Under the pieces are notes generated by a model. The model saw only the letters and a program-made list of their open reading frames with translations. It had not been told where the DNA came from and searched no databases. A stretch of DNA of 64,000 bases from Kordiimonadaceae bacterium. Lineage in GTDB: Bacteria; Pseudomonadota; Alphaproteobacteria; Sphingomonadales; Kordiimonadaceae. The translations under genes were made by a program, and so were the position numbers. This document shows, in pieces, positions 10,063 to 18,876 of the stretch. Each line of letters starts with the position of its first letter. The stretch's first letter is position 1. The stretch spans positions 1,860,001 to 1,924,000 of the forward strand of contig JAEPQB010000001.1 of NCBI GenBank assembly GCA_017640725.1, written 5' to 3'.

Positions 10063-10102
10063 TTGCAATAAAATGCGCAGCTTCCAATTACTGTGAAACC
10101 AG

Positions 10103-10450
10103 TTAGCTTGCCAGCGGGTCGCCGCTTACGACTTGCGGTTTCTCAGATGGGGAGGCGCCGGAGCCTTCGGCGAATTTCTTCAGAGCCAGATCAGGCCCTG
10201 CCAGAATTAACAAACCAAGCTGTTCTGACCCGGACCATTTTACTTCTACCGCAAATTCGCCGAGTTCTTCTATCTCCAGCAGAAGCCGCTCCCCCATCGC
10301 GATATCAGCATCTGTTGAGATAAGGGTACCAGCAAGCGATACGTCGCGTACTTTGCAACTGAACTCCCGGTCATCGTCTGTGGTTAGTTTGCCCGTCCAC
10401 AAAACCGGTAGTCTGTCGTCACCACGCTTTTCGCTGTCTGCCATTTCCAT
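10103..10450 (-). CDS. PilZ domain protein (c-di-GMP receptor candidate)
   Basis: About 115 residues from the ATG at 10450; starts at 10444 or 10522 are also open. It carries both PilZ signatures: RGDDR (RxxxR) near the N-terminus and DVSLAG (D/NxSxxG) about 32 residues later, which together bind cyclic di-GMP in known PilZ proteins. A beta-rich body follows, with a Ser/Pro-rich tail. It is a single-domain cytosolic protein with no associated catalytic domain. It is divergent from the acyltransferase gene and faces the porin gene tail to tail. No cyclase or phosphodiesterase gene is nearby, so the process it controls cannot be inferred here. Confidence 0.85.
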   Translation of the reverse strand: MEMADSEKRGDDRLPVLWTGKLTTDDDREFSCKVRDVSLAGTLISTDADIAMGERLLLEIEELGEFAVEVKWSGSEQLGLLILAGPDLALKKFAEGSGASPSEKPQVVSGDPLAS

Positions 10451-10579
10451 GCACCCCGTCGCTTCAAAGTGCTGCCAAGCTAGCGGATTTTTAGCTTGTA
10501 TAAAAGGGGGGAATGATGGCATGACGCACTCACAGACACAGAGCGCTTGGCGGCAAGCGACGTATCATAGAGACCGAGA

Positions 10580-11356
10580 ATGAAACTATCTGATCGCATT
10601 CGATCCCTGTTTTTCAATATTGTATTTTATCCGTTCACTTTGCTTTTTTGCGGCTTGGTAGTTGCACCAATGTGTTTTGCCAAAACAGATGGCCCGGTGC
10701 GCAAAGGAATTGGCTGGTATTGCCAGGGATCACTGTGGGTCGCGCGCATTTGTTCCGGAATCAAATTTGAATATCGCAACGCCAAAGGCATGCCAAAAGA
10801 TGGCACGCTCATTATTTGCGCTGCTCACCAAAGCAATATGGACCCTATCCTCACTTATCCGCTGCGATCGGATGTGACAGCACTTGCCAAAAAAGAACTT
10901 TTCAAAATTCCATTCATTGGCTCAATCATAAAAAAAGCGCAGATAATCCGTATCGATCGACAATCAAAAAAAGCGCATAAGGCCATGGACTCTGTCACCG
11001 ACCATATGCGCGAAACAGGTCGGCCACTGATTGTATACCCACAGGCAACACGTGTCGCGATCGGCAAAAGCCGCCCGCTGAAAAGTGGTGCCTACTATCT
11101 GTATAAAGACTCTGGATTGAAGGTGGTGCCGGTCTCCACAAACACCGGCCTGTTTTGGACCCGCGGCTTCTGGCACCGGGCAGGCACGGCGGTATTTCAA
11201 GTTGGAGACCCTTTTCCCGAGGGCCTGTCCAAAGAAGAGTTTATGGCAAGAGTTCACGAAGAGGTCGTGGTTAAAAGTAACGAATTGGTTCGCGAAGCAG
11301 GCTATGGCCATCTGCTGCCTGAAGATGCTGATAAACAGATTAAGGCGTCAACTTAG
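10580..11356 (+). CDS. 1-acyl-glycerol-3-phosphate acyltransferase family (PlsC-like)
   Basis: 258 residues. An N-terminal hydrophobic segment (NIVFYPFTLLFCGLVVAPM) anchors the protein in the inner membrane. The acyltransferase HX4D motif is present as HQSNMD, and the substrate-binding block IVYPQATRVA replaces the usual FPEGTR, with Gln for Glu and no Gly, which is a recognised variant. The enzyme should transfer an acyl chain to lysophosphatidic acid or a related lysolipid in phospholipid synthesis. The gene is separated from cysE by about 110 bases and appears to be its own unit. The motif variant leaves room for a different acceptor. Confidence 0.9.
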   Translation: MKLSDRIRSLFFNIVFYPFTLLFCGLVVAPMCFAKTDGPVRKGIGWYCQGSLWVARICSGIKFEYRNAKGMPKDGTLIICAAHQSNMDPILTYPLRSDVTALAKKELFKIPFIGSIIKKAQIIRIDRQSKKAHKAMDSVTDHMRETGRPLIVYPQATRVAIGKSRPLKSGAYYLYKDSGLKVVPVSTNTGLFWTRGFWHRAGTAVFQVGDPFPEGLSKEEFMARVHEEVVVKSNELVREAGYGHLLPEDADKQIKAST

Positions 11357-11467
11357 ACAAATCTCGCATTAGATTTCTCCCGAAATTGTGAAGAAATTCT
11401 CGTGTTTGTGGGGCTTGTAGTTAATCAATTGACGCATAAACTGTAGGGGACAGCAGGGAGAGCGCAC

Positions 11468-12337
11468 ATGGCGCAGATATCTGAAAGTCCATCAAGTTTA
11501 GAAAATATCGCCGAGCAACTTCGGCGTCATCACGCAAAATACGATCAGCAGACCGGTATTTCGCTTGGCAAAATTGGCACGTTGCTGAAACAAACGGTTG
11601 CCGTCCTGTTTCCTCATCATGCTGTCGCGGACGATACTGGTGATAGCCTGGAGGTGCGCCTCAGTCGTTTGGAGGCCGAGTTCCACAGTTTGGTGGAGCC
11701 GCTTTGCGAAGGCAAAGAAGTTGGCTGCACGAAAATGCTTGTGAAAGGCTTCATGTCCGGCCTACCTGCAATTGCTGATCTTTGCCACATTGATGCCGAC
11801 GCGCTCTATGAAGGCGACCCAGCAGCGCAATCGATCGAAGAAGTGATTTTATGTTACCCCGGATTTTTTGCGGTGGTTGCGTACCGGATTGCCAATGCTT
11901 TGTATAAAAAAGATGTGCCGCTCTTGCCACGCATGATCTGCGAATATGCCCATCAGAAAACCGGCATCGATATTCACCCTGGAGCGACAATTGGCAAAGG
12001 CCTGTTCATTGACCATGGAACAGGCGTTGTGATCGGGGAGACCACGATCATCGGCGACTATGTCAAAATCTACCAAGGCGTTACCCTGGGGGCCCTGCGG
12101 GTAGACCGAGAGCACCGGGCGAAAAAACGCCATCCTACCATTGAAGATAATGTGGTGATTTACTCCGGCGCCACCATCCTTGGTGGTGACACTGTCGTGG
12201 GCCGCAACACGGTGATAGGCGGGAACGTTTGGGTTACTCGGTCCATCCCCGCCTGGTCTCGGGTGATGTTCAAACCGGCAGACACTGACGAAATCATCCC
12301 AATCCAGGCTCGTCAAAAAGCAGCTGGGCGCGGGTAA
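11468..12337 (+). CDS. cysE: Serine O-acetyltransferase, EpsC type
   Basis: 289 residues. It converts L-serine and acetyl-CoA to O-acetylserine, the first step of cysteine synthesis. The C-terminal half is a left-handed beta-helix of hexapeptide repeats (IHPGATIGKGLFIDHGTGVV, then IGETTIIGDYVKIYQGVTLG). The catalytic His of the IDHGTG motif and the region LGALRVDREHRAKKRHPTIE are typical of EpsC/SrpH enzymes. A helical N-terminal domain precedes it. GGGAGAG lies upstream of the ATG. The cysteine synthase gene follows about 100 bases downstream on the same strand, so the pair forms the complete serine-to-cysteine branch. Confidence 0.95.
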   Translation: MAQISESPSSLENIAEQLRRHHAKYDQQTGISLGKIGTLLKQTVAVLFPHHAVADDTGDSLEVRLSRLEAEFHSLVEPLCEGKEVGCTKMLVKGFMSGLPAIADLCHIDADALYEGDPAAQSIEEVILCYPGFFAVVAYRIANALYKKDVPLLPRMICEYAHQKTGIDIHPGATIGKGLFIDHGTGVVIGETTIIGDYVKIYQGVTLGALRVDREHRAKKRHPTIEDNVVIYSGATILGGDTVVGRNTVIGGNVWVTRSIPAWSRVMFKPADTDEIIPIQARQKAAGRG

Positions 12338-12435
12338 CAATGGTTTAATGGCTATTAAACGTTTGCGGGTGGCCATCCGTTCGCTACTGTTGCACCAAGA
12401 TTTATTCCACTTGATCAAATGTTGAGAGACTTGTC

Positions 12436-13350
12436 ATGAAAGCAGCGTCCATTTTGGAGACAATTGGCGGCACACCCCATGTGCGCCTATCGCGCTTGTT
12501 CCCAGACCATGAGGTGTGGCTCAAGCAAGAGCGCACGAACCCCGGAGGTTCGATCAAGGACCGGATCGCCTTGTCCATGATTGAAACCGCCGAAGATGAC
12601 GGTTCACTCAAAGAAGGCGGTGTCATCATTGAACCCACGTCCGGCAACACGGGTATTGGGCTCGCGATGGTTGCAGCGGTTAAGGGCTATCGACTTATTC
12701 TGGTTATGCCAGAATCCATGTCCATAGAGCGCAGGCGCATTATGCTGGCGTTTGGCGCAGAATTTGTGCTCACTCCAAAAGAATTGGGCATGAAAGGCGC
12801 CTTGGCTAAAGCAAGCGAACTTATGGAAAACACGGAAAATGCCTGGATGCCTCAGCAATTCGCCAATCCGGCAAACGTCAAAGTCCATCGTGAAACGACA
12901 TCTCAGGAAATTCTCGCAGATTTTCCAGATGGTCTGGATGCCATGATCACAGGCGTTGGCACAGGTGGCCATATTACCGGGTGTGCTGAAGTGCTTAAAA
13001 AAGAATGGCCCGAATTTTCGGTCCATGCAGTAGAGCCAACGCTTTCACCTGTGCTTTCAGGCGGGGACCCCGGGCCCCATCCGATACAAGGCATCGGTGC
13101 TGGGTTTGTGCCAGACGTGATGGACACAGACCTTCTGGATGGGGTGGTGCAGGTGGCACCAGATGACGCCAAGGATATGGCTCGGCGTGCTGCACGTGAA
13201 GAAGGCATGCTGATAGGTATTTCTTCGGGCGCAACCCTTGCCGCAATTCAGCAATACCTGGACGGCCAGCCTGCAGGTCAGCGTGTAATTGGTTTCTGCT
13301 ATGACACGGGGGAACGGTATCTTTCTGTCCCTGAATTCCTGCCAGAATAA
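12436..13350 (+). CDS. cysK: Cysteine synthase A (O-acetylserine sulfhydrylase)
   Basis: 304 residues, usual length. It is a PLP enzyme replacing the acetyl group of O-acetylserine with sulfide. The PLP lysine is K41 in NPGGSIKDR. The phosphate and substrate loop [13 protein letters not shown] and the glycine-rich [10 protein letters not shown] phosphate cup are intact, and GISSGAT near the C-terminus is typical. The gene lies downstream of the serine acetyltransferase and ends at a strong terminator, so cysE-cysK probably form one operon. The alternative, a cystathionine beta-synthase-like enzyme, is less likely without a C-terminal domain. Confidence 0.95.
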   Translation: MKAASILETIGGTPHVRLSRLFPDHEVWLKQERTNPGGSIKDRIALSMIETAEDDGSLKEGGVIIEPTSGNTGIGLAMVAAVKGYRLILVMPESMSIERRRIMLAFGAEFVLTPKELGMKGALAKASELMENTENAWMPQQFANPANVKVHRETTSQEILADFPDGLDAMITGVGTGGHITGCAEVLKKEWPEFSVHAVEPTLSPVLSGGDPGPHPIQGIGAGFVPDVMDTDLLDGVVQVAPDDAKDMARRAAREEGMLIGISSGATLAAIQQYLDGQPAGQRVIGFCYDTGERYLSVPEFLPE

Positions 13351-13375
13351 TCGCCATCCCATTCAACAAACAATT

Positions 13376-13406
13376 AAAGGCCGCGTGGTGATCCAGCGGC
13401 CTTTTC
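13376..13406 (+). terminator. Rho-independent terminator after cysK
   Basis: AAAGGCCGC (13376-13384) pairs with GCGGCCTTT (13396-13404) over an 11-base loop and is followed by TTTTC. It lies 25 bases past the cysK stop. Confidence 0.85.
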
Positions 13407-13426
13407 TAATCATGGTTTGCGGAAGT

Positions 13427-13780
13427 CTATTCTTCGTCTTCGTCTATATCTGGCTGGATTGACCCTGTTTCAAGGCGCACGATCAAGGCAACATGGTCAC
13501 CTCTAATCGCCAGCTCCTTGTATGAGCCCCTAGGCAAAGGGATGCCCTGGTCAATACAGTGATTGAGAACAGCAGGGCCAAGGTCTGCGCTCTCAACAAC
13601 AACGGGGTCTGAGCCATCCGTCATTTCAATGGTTGCAGCAACTTCGCCTTCGTCGTTCAGCGCAGCAGTCACAGTTTTCACCGGAATGTCCGGCCCCATG
13701 CCGCGATTGTCCAACACGGGACGCAACGCAACAAACAACTCTTCGTCAGAAAAGATAATGCTTCGGGATTCGAGAATCAT
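13427..13780 (-). CDS. Conserved hypothetical acidic protein
   Basis: 117 residues with an acidic tail ending DIDEDEE. No signal peptide, membrane segment or cysteine is visible. The body alternates short strands and turns (ESRSIIFSDEELFVALRPVL; AATIEMTDGS), suggesting a small alpha/beta fold. I do not recognise the family. It lies just downstream of the AI-2E-family transporter gene on the same strand, 76 bases away, so the two may be co-transcribed. Confidence 0.75.
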   Translation of the reverse strand: MILESRSIIFSDEELFVALRPVLDNRGMGPDIPVKTVTAALNDEGEVAATIEMTDGSDPVVVESADLGPAVLNHCIDQGIPLPRGSYKELAIRGDHVALIVRLETGSIQPDIDEDEE

Positions 13781-13855
13781 TGGATAAACACGCCCAAGTT
13801 TCCACCTAATAGGGTCAATCTATTCAGAAATTCCTGAAATTAAAAGATTTTTGTC

Positions 13856-14929
13856 TCACTCAGCTGCAGCAGCTCGATTGGAAGCTGTGCGTTCCCGCCA
13901 TGCACGAATGACAGCGTTTGCAACGGTCGCGAGCGGAATCGCAAAAAACACACCCCACAGCCCCCAAATGCCGCCGAACAAAAGGATCGCCAAAATGATC
14001 GCATTTGGGTGTAATTTAACCACCTCAGAAAACAGCAGCGGCGCCAGCAGATTGCCATCCAGCGCCTGAATGATGAGATAAGCGACAATTGCCCACACTG
14101 TTTCTGGCGCAGGCCCCCATTGAAAAAAGGCGACCAGAGCAACTGGCAAAGTAACCACTGCCGCACCAAAATATGGAATCACCACAGACAAGCCCGTTGC
14201 GACTGCCAAGAGCGTTGCGTACCGAAGATCAAGGAACTGATAAACAACAAAAGCGGTGAAACCAACAATCAGTATTTCATAGACTTTGCCCCGGGCGTAA
14301 TCACCGGCGCGCTCTACTGTTTCGCGCCATACCTGATCCAAAAGCATCTTTTCCCGGGGCATAAAGTTGCCGATCCAGTTCAGGATTATCTCTTTGTCTT
14401 TCAGGAAGAAAAACACCATCACTGGTACCAGCACCATATACACCAGAGTCGTAATGGCGCCTGTAACGCCAGCAGAGAAATACTGAAGAATTTGCGGCCC
14501 AATATTGGCGAACTCATTGCCGAGGTTAGCAAACCAGCTGCGAACCTGGTCTTCGGAAATCAGATCAGGGAAGCGTTCCTGAAGCGTGAGAAGGCCCCTT
14601 TGTAAGCTGCTGATGATCGCTGGCGTGTCGTTGATAAACTGAGCGATTTGTTGAACGAGCGGCGGAATAACCGCAAGCAAAACAATCAGCCCCAGCAACA
14701 AAAAGCCGATAAAAACTGACAGGAAGGCAATCATGGGTCTTGCGCCTTTGCGCACAAACCAGTCGATGGGTCCGTCCAGCAAAAAGGCGATCACCACTGC
14801 TGCAATCGCTGGCGCGAGCATGCCGCCAAAAAGGGCCATCAAAACAATTGTCATGACCAACACGCCAATCAGCACAACAACCTGTGGGTCGCTGAATGTG
14901 CGTTTAAACCAGTCAGTGATCATGTTCAT
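13856..14929 (-). CDS. AI-2E family transporter (PerM/UPF0118 permease)
   Basis: 357 residues from the ATG at 14929 (GGAGAAA 8 bases upstream); a TTG at 14950 is also in frame. It has seven or eight membrane segments: a first hydrophobic block around residues 15-65 with two segments, then VIPPLVQQIAQFINDTP, the long periplasmic or cytosolic middle region, and the conserved C-terminal block QALDGNLLAPLLFSE with downstream helices. This family includes the autoinducer-2 exporter TqsA and several Na+/H+ antiporters, so the substrate is open. A two-gene unit with the hypothetical gene at 13427 is likely. Confidence 0.92.
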   Translation of the reverse strand: MNMITDWFKRTFSDPQVVVLIGVLVMTIVLMALFGGMLAPAIAAVVIAFLLDGPIDWFVRKGARPMIAFLSVFIGFLLLGLIVLLAVIPPLVQQIAQFINDTPAIISSLQRGLLTLQERFPDLISEDQVRSWFANLGNEFANIGPQILQYFSAGVTGAITTLVYMVLVPVMVFFFLKDKEIILNWIGNFMPREKMLLDQVWRETVERAGDYARGKVYEILIVGFTAFVVYQFLDLRYATLLAVATGLSVVIPYFGAAVVTLPVALVAFFQWGPAPETVWAIVAYLIIQALDGNLLAPLLFSEVVKLHPNAIILAILLFGGIWGLWGVFFAIPLATVANAVIRAWRERTASNRAAAAE

Positions 14930-15021
14930 CAGTGTTTCTCCACGGCTCAACTGCCGCGCATTTCCAATCTAGCATGCTGTCAGGCGTTTAAGATACCGGA
15001 AAATAGGGCTTTTTCGGGGCC

Positions 15022-15780
15022 TCAGCCGGTGGAGACGCCGCCATCAACAATGAAGTTGGCGCCGGTTATGTTCGCTGCTTCATCGCTGGCCAGATACAGG
15101 ACAGTTTTGGCCACATCCATAGGGTCCGCCGGGCCCGTTTTGGGAATGCCACCCGCAAATTTGTCCAGGTCGTTGCCTATGTCTTCAAGTGCACGTTCAA
15201 ACATCGGTGTATTCATTGGGCCGGGTGAAACGGTGTTGATGCGCAGGCCTTGCTCCGCATAGTCAAGGGCCGCTGATTTGCTCAAGCCCACCACCGCATG
15301 CTTGCTCATTCCATAAGGTGCCATCCAGCCGGCACCTGACTTGGAGAGAATGGAGGCAATGTTTATTATCGATCCACCAGTTGCCACCATCTGTGGAATC
15401 TGGTGCCGCATGGCATGCCAAATGCCCATCACATTGGTCTGGAATACATCGTTCACTGTTTCAAGGTCATGGTCCGCAAAGCGGGCTGAAGCATGGCTGA
15501 TGCCGGCGTTATTGACGGCAATGTCGATGGCGCCTGTCTTTTCGCAGGCGTGCCCTACAAAGTCATGCATGGCGTCGTCGCTTCGGACATCGGCATGAAT
15601 GAAATGCGCCGAGCCGGCGGCCGGCTCAACTTCCGCCACCACACGGTCCCCTTCGCCGTCCAGCAGACCGCAAAAGAAAACGGTGGCACCTTCCGCCGCA
15701 AGTGCTTTTACAATGCACTCACCCAGCCCCGAGGTGCCGCCGGTAACAACTGCTATTTTGTCTGCAAACCGCATATTCAT
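15022..15780 (-). CDS. Short-chain dehydrogenase/reductase, classical SDR
   Basis: 252 residues. The cofactor motif TGGTSGLGE and the NNAG motif are present. The catalytic Ser in IINIASILSK, and Tyr and Lys in YGMSKHA, complete the active site; NTVSPGPMNTPMF is the usual C-terminal cofactor contact. It reduces or oxidises a hydroxyl or carbonyl group with NAD(P)(H), substrate unknown. It stands between the AI-2E transporter gene and the ZIP-like gene, all on the minus strand, with gaps of about 80-90 bases. No pathway partner is apparent. Confidence 0.93.
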   Translation of the reverse strand: MNMRFADKIAVVTGGTSGLGECIVKALAAEGATVFFCGLLDGEGDRVVAEVEPAAGSAHFIHADVRSDDAMHDFVGHACEKTGAIDIAVNNAGISHASARFADHDLETVNDVFQTNVMGIWHAMRHQIPQMVATGGSIINIASILSKSGAGWMAPYGMSKHAVVGLSKSAALDYAEQGLRINTVSPGPMNTPMFERALEDIGNDLDKFAGGIPKTGPADPMDVAKTVLYLASDEAANITGANFIVDGGVSTG

Positions 15781-15858
15781 GCCTTTCCAGCCGGATGGCT
15801 ACAGCCAACAACACCAGATGGCAAGCTTTCTCTAATGAAGAAGAGTTGGGTTGGTGAT

Positions 15859-16962
15859 TTAGAAGTTCTGCGAGCCACTATGCACGTGGCTATGTTCATG
15901 CCGATGCGCTGAAGGAATTACCGACCCAAAAAATGCTCTCGCGCCGGTATGGATGAGCACCGGAATCATCATGGACATCCAGACCCAGAACAGAAGAGAG
16001 ATTTCTGTTGGAAGCGGCAGCGTATTGGACCAAAGCATGGCAGCAAGTGCAGTAATCACCCAAACAACAAGTGTCCACGGCATAATTTGTTGAACTCGCC
16101 GATACGCGCGCTGCCAGGTTGATGCCATTTTGCCGTACACGCCAAAACCAGCGATGATGAATAGTGCGATCGGCGCAATTAAGCTGCCTGTCAAGGCCAT
16201 CAGGTCTATCAGGTGCTGCAGGTTATGCGAGTGCGTAAGCTCTTCACCCGCCAATGGACCGTGATCATAATAATGCGACGCAATCAGGGCCACGACAAAC
16301 AGCACACCCAAGGCCGTACCCAGACGATGAGACTGCGCAGTTGAGGCGGTTGGCGTGTGGTCATGATCACCAATGGGGTGCATCACAACATGCAACAGAG
16401 AACCAGCCGCAAAAGCTTGCCAATACCCAGCGAGCGGAATGTCGTACCACTGGCCAGCAAATAGCACCATAAAGTATGCAACCATGGTCATAACGGCCAT
16501 CGCCGAAAGCACGGCAAATCCGCCAACGGTTGTGAGGATCGGACGCATCAGCCACCACACGGCTATCGCGATACCAACGCGGTGCAGCAGAATGCCGGTT
16601 GCAACAAACGAACCGTGCACACTATCGCGTGCAAACGCGAGAATGGCACCGTCACTGGCCGCATGAATTACCAGTGCGAGCGTCGCGATCAACATAACGA
16701 TGCGATGGGTGATTTCTTCGGTTTTGTGAAACAAAAACTCGGACGCCCAGGGAAGAACAAACCCAAGTACAGCAATAGCCAACGCCAAAATGCCGCCGTG
16801 CTCAAGTGCTTCTGGCAGAAGCGTTAAAATAATCAGGCCCAGCACAGTAATCAGGACAAAACCATCAATACCGCCTTTGAGTGCGGGCACGCGCTGAACG
16901 ACGCGCGCCAAAAGCGGCGCCGCCAATAATACGATGGCCGACAAAATTACTACAAAGGTCAC
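15859..16962 (-). CDS. ZIP-like metal permease
   Basis: 367 residues, GTG start at 16962 with GGAAG upstream. About ten hydrophobic segments. Two adjacent segments carry histidines in the ZIP transporter pattern: VIHAASDGAILAF (ZIP TM4 HxxxDG) and GILLHRVGIAIAVWW (TM5). A third segment has AFAAGSLLHVVMHPIGDHDH. A His-rich tail HRHEHSHVHSG suggests metal handling. The family imports Zn2+ or other divalent metals. A 13-bp Zur-like palindrome lies 32 bases upstream of the start codon, supporting a zinc role. The homology is distant and the permease may be a family variant, so the metal is inferred. Confidence 0.78.
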   Translation of the reverse strand: MTFVVILSAIVLLAAPLLARVVQRVPALKGGIDGFVLITVLGLIILTLLPEALEHGGILALAIAVLGFVLPWASEFLFHKTEEITHRIVMLIATLALVIHAASDGAILAFARDSVHGSFVATGILLHRVGIAIAVWWLMRPILTTVGGFAVLSAMAVMTMVAYFMVLFAGQWYDIPLAGYWQAFAAGSLLHVVMHPIGDHDHTPTASTAQSHRLGTALGVLFVVALIASHYYDHGPLAGEELTHSHNLQHLIDLMALTGSLIAPIALFIIAGFGVYGKMASTWQRAYRRVQQIMPWTLVVWVITALAAMLWSNTLPLPTEISLLFWVWMSMMIPVLIHTGARAFFGSVIPSAHRHEHSHVHSGSQNF

Positions 16963-16994
16963 GTGGGCTTCCGCCTGTTATTCACTCTGGACAG

Positions 16995-17007
16995 GTTATA
17001 ATATCAC
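16995..17007. promoter_or_regulatory. Zur-like operator
   Basis: GTTATAATATCAC is palindromic except at one base pair around a central A. It matches 12 of 13 positions of the core GTTATANTATAAC of the E. coli Zur box. It sits 32 bases upstream of the ZIP-like permease start, where repression would block transcription. Confidence 0.6.
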
Positions 17008-17067
17008 AATATATGCGAAGAAAACAACTTTGTAAGGGCTCAGGCGAGATTCAGTCAATTTAGACGC

Positions 17068-17099
17068 AAAAAAGCAGCACCTTTGCGGGTGCTGCTTTA
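17068..17099 (-). terminator. Rho-independent terminator of the FKBP gene
   Basis: On the minus strand AAAGCAGCACC pairs with GGTGCTGCTTT over a 5-base loop, followed by TTTTGC. It lies 17 bases past the stop codon. Confidence 0.9.
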
Positions 17100-17115
17100 A
17101 TTGCGCTTAAAGCTC

Positions 17116-18126
17116 TTACTCGGCGGGGCGGCTATCCACAGAAATCAGCTCCACTGTGAAAATCAGCGTTGCATAAGGTGGAATACTTCCGCTGCCTGAA
17201 CCACGCTCGCCGTAGCCAAGGTCAAACGGGATGAAGAATTCATATTTGCTGCCTTCATTCATCAGCTGCAGGCCTTCGGTCCAGCCTTTGATCACGCCGT
17301 TCAGTGGGAAGCTCGCAGGTTCGCCGCGCTTGTAGCTGCTGTCGAACTCTTCGCCGTTCGTTAGCTTGCCAGAATAATGCACTGTCACTTTGGAAAGGCC
17401 GGTTGGCTTGGCGCCTTCACTCTCTTCAATCACACGGTACTGAAGGCCGCTCTCAGTCGTCGTGACGCCATCATTCTTCGCGTTTTGTTCGAGGTATGCG
17501 AGCTGCTCCTGCTTGAAAGCTTCGGCCTGCGCTTGCGCTTCTTCGATGCGACGTTGCTGTAATTCGTCAGCCTCTTGCTGGGTCAGTGCTTCAATCAGTT
17601 CCAGCTCAAAAACAAGGGTACTGTTGCCTGGAATTACACCACCGCCAGCACCGTTTACGCCGTAGGCAAGCTCTGACGGGATCGTCACTTGGAATGTGTC
17701 GCCTTCCTGCATGAGCAAGAGCGCCTCGGTGAAACCTGGGATCAATCCACCCACTGGGAACGTGGCAGGCTCACCGCGTGCGTGACTCGAATCAAACTCG
17801 CGACCATCAATGAATTTGCCGCGGTAATGCACAGTTACAAATCCATCAGCCGAGGGGCTTTCGCCGTCACCTTTGCTGAGGACTTCATACTGAAGGCCAC
17901 TTTCGGTAACTTCAACGCCGTCTTTGGCCAGGTTGGTTTCAAGATACTGTTGGTTTTCGAGCGTGTAAGCTTCGGTCATAGAGAGGGGGTCTTTCGGTTC
18001 TGGTGTTTCTACCGGTTGCACGGCGCCGTCCTGCGCCGTCTCGGTGTTTGTGTCGTTAGAGCTGTCGCTACAGGCTGCCAACAGGATGACGCCGGTGATG
18101 GCAGCGGCGCGAGAAAATGAGACCAT
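17116..18126 (-). CDS. Lipoprotein with two FKBP-type peptidyl-prolyl isomerase domains
   Basis: 336 residues. A signal peptide ends in the lipobox LLAAC (Cys19), followed by an acidic Ser/Thr/Asp-rich linker. Two FKBP domains occupy about residues 94-180 and 244-331, each preceded by the same leader motif (VTESGLQY and TTESGLQY), and are joined by a charged helix of about 35 residues. Both contain FDSS, GEP and a final TLVFELEL/TLIFTVEL strand. At the active-site tryptophan position the first domain has Phe (PGFTEAL) and the second Trp (KGWTEGL). It should assist folding of periplasmic or outer-membrane proteins. AAGGACA precedes the ATG. It is a single-gene unit with its own terminator. Confidence 0.95.
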   Translation of the reverse strand: MVSFSRAAAITGVILLAACSDSSNDTNTETAQDGAVQPVETPEPKDPLSMTEAYTLENQQYLETNLAKDGVEVTESGLQYEVLSKGDGESPSADGFVTVHYRGKFIDGREFDSSHARGEPATFPVGGLIPGFTEALLLMQEGDTFQVTIPSELAYGVNGAGGGVIPGNSTLVFELELIEALTQQEADELQQRRIEEAQAQAEAFKQEQLAYLEQNAKNDGVTTTESGLQYRVIEESEGAKPTGLSKVTVHYSGKLTNGEEFDSSYKRGEPASFPLNGVIKGWTEGLQLMNEGSKYEFFIPFDLGYGERGSGSGSIPPYATLIFTVELISVDSRPAE

Positions 18127-18275
18127 GTGAGTGTCCTTGTTGATTTGCGCCGGACCCTAACGGCTGCGACCATCAAGGGAAAGCAAAATAATAGTGAACA
18201 AAGGTTTGGCAGTGCGAATGGTCAATCACCGTGATAGAACCAGACGCTGAACGTTGAACTTACGGGGAAGAGTGC

Positions 18276-18539
18276 GTGATAGATCAACGCGTTGAAGAAG
18301 AAATTATTCGACAGGTGGCGAGCGCACGATCAGTTGCCCCTCGCGATGTTGCCGTTGCTTTGGTGCGTAAGGATGAAGACTGGCGCAAGTATTTGCCGCG
18401 AATCAGGCAAGTTGCCACCGTTTTGCATGCCGACGGCAGGCTTTTGTTTATTCGCAAAAAGAAGAGTGTTCCCCCAGCTGGGCTGAAGGGTGTATTTAGG
18501 CTGGCGGCTCCAGAAATGTGGGAGCGCCCCATTGAATAG
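18276..18539 (+). CDS. DUF3253 domain protein
   Basis: 87 residues with a GTG start at 18276 preceded by GGGGAAGA. It resembles the DUF3253 family: a small winged-helix-like domain with SVAPRDVAVAL, the WRKYLPRIRQVATVLHADGR block, and the ending AGLKGVFRLA. The basic surface (FIRKKKS) fits nucleic-acid or nucleotide contact, but no function is established for the family that I can state. It overlaps the HPt gene by 8 bases if that gene starts at the TTG at 18532, which implies coupled translation. Confidence 0.85.
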   Translation: MIDQRVEEEIIRQVASARSVAPRDVAVALVRKDEDWRKYLPRIRQVATVLHADGRLLFIRKKKSVPPAGLKGVFRLAAPEMWERPIE

Positions 18540-18876
18540 TGACACGCCCTACAAAGATGACACGGTGATCGAACGCTTGAAACAGGATGTGGGTGAAGAG
18601 GTGCTGCCCATGCTTGAGCAGGCGTTTAAGGGCGAAATCGAAACGTCAGCCGATACACTCAAACGGTCTTTGGCGGCGTCAGACTTGGCTTTGTTTGAAA
18701 CAACTGCCCATGCGCTTAAAAGCGCCGCCGCTTCATTTGGCGCAATGCAACTCAGCGACATTTGTCGGGAGCTAGAAATGTCCGCCAAGGACAATGCGTC
18801 CGAAGACCGCCTCACATTGCTGCTTAAAAATTTTGGTGCTGTGGTTAAACAAACCAATAAGGCATTTGGTTTCTAG
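18532..18876 (+). CDS. Stand-alone histidine phosphotransfer (HPt) protein
   Basis: 114 residues if translation starts at the TTG at 18532, with GGGAG at 18520-18524, 7 bases upstream. A GTG at 18490 inside the preceding gene is the alternative. The HPt helix carries the phospho-acceptor His in FETTAHALKSAAASFGA, the usual AHxLKGAA pattern with Ser for Gly. The protein is a single four-helix-bundle domain that should shuttle phosphate between a hybrid histidine kinase and a response regulator. No kinase or regulator is adjacent, so its partners lie elsewhere. Its stop overlaps the stop of engB on the opposite strand (18873-18876). Confidence 0.88.
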   Translation: MNSDTPYKDDTVIERLKQDVGEEVLPMLEQAFKGEIETSADTLKRSLAASDLALFETTAHALKSAAASFGAMQLSDICRELEMSAKDNASEDRLTLLLKNFGAVVKQTNKAFGF

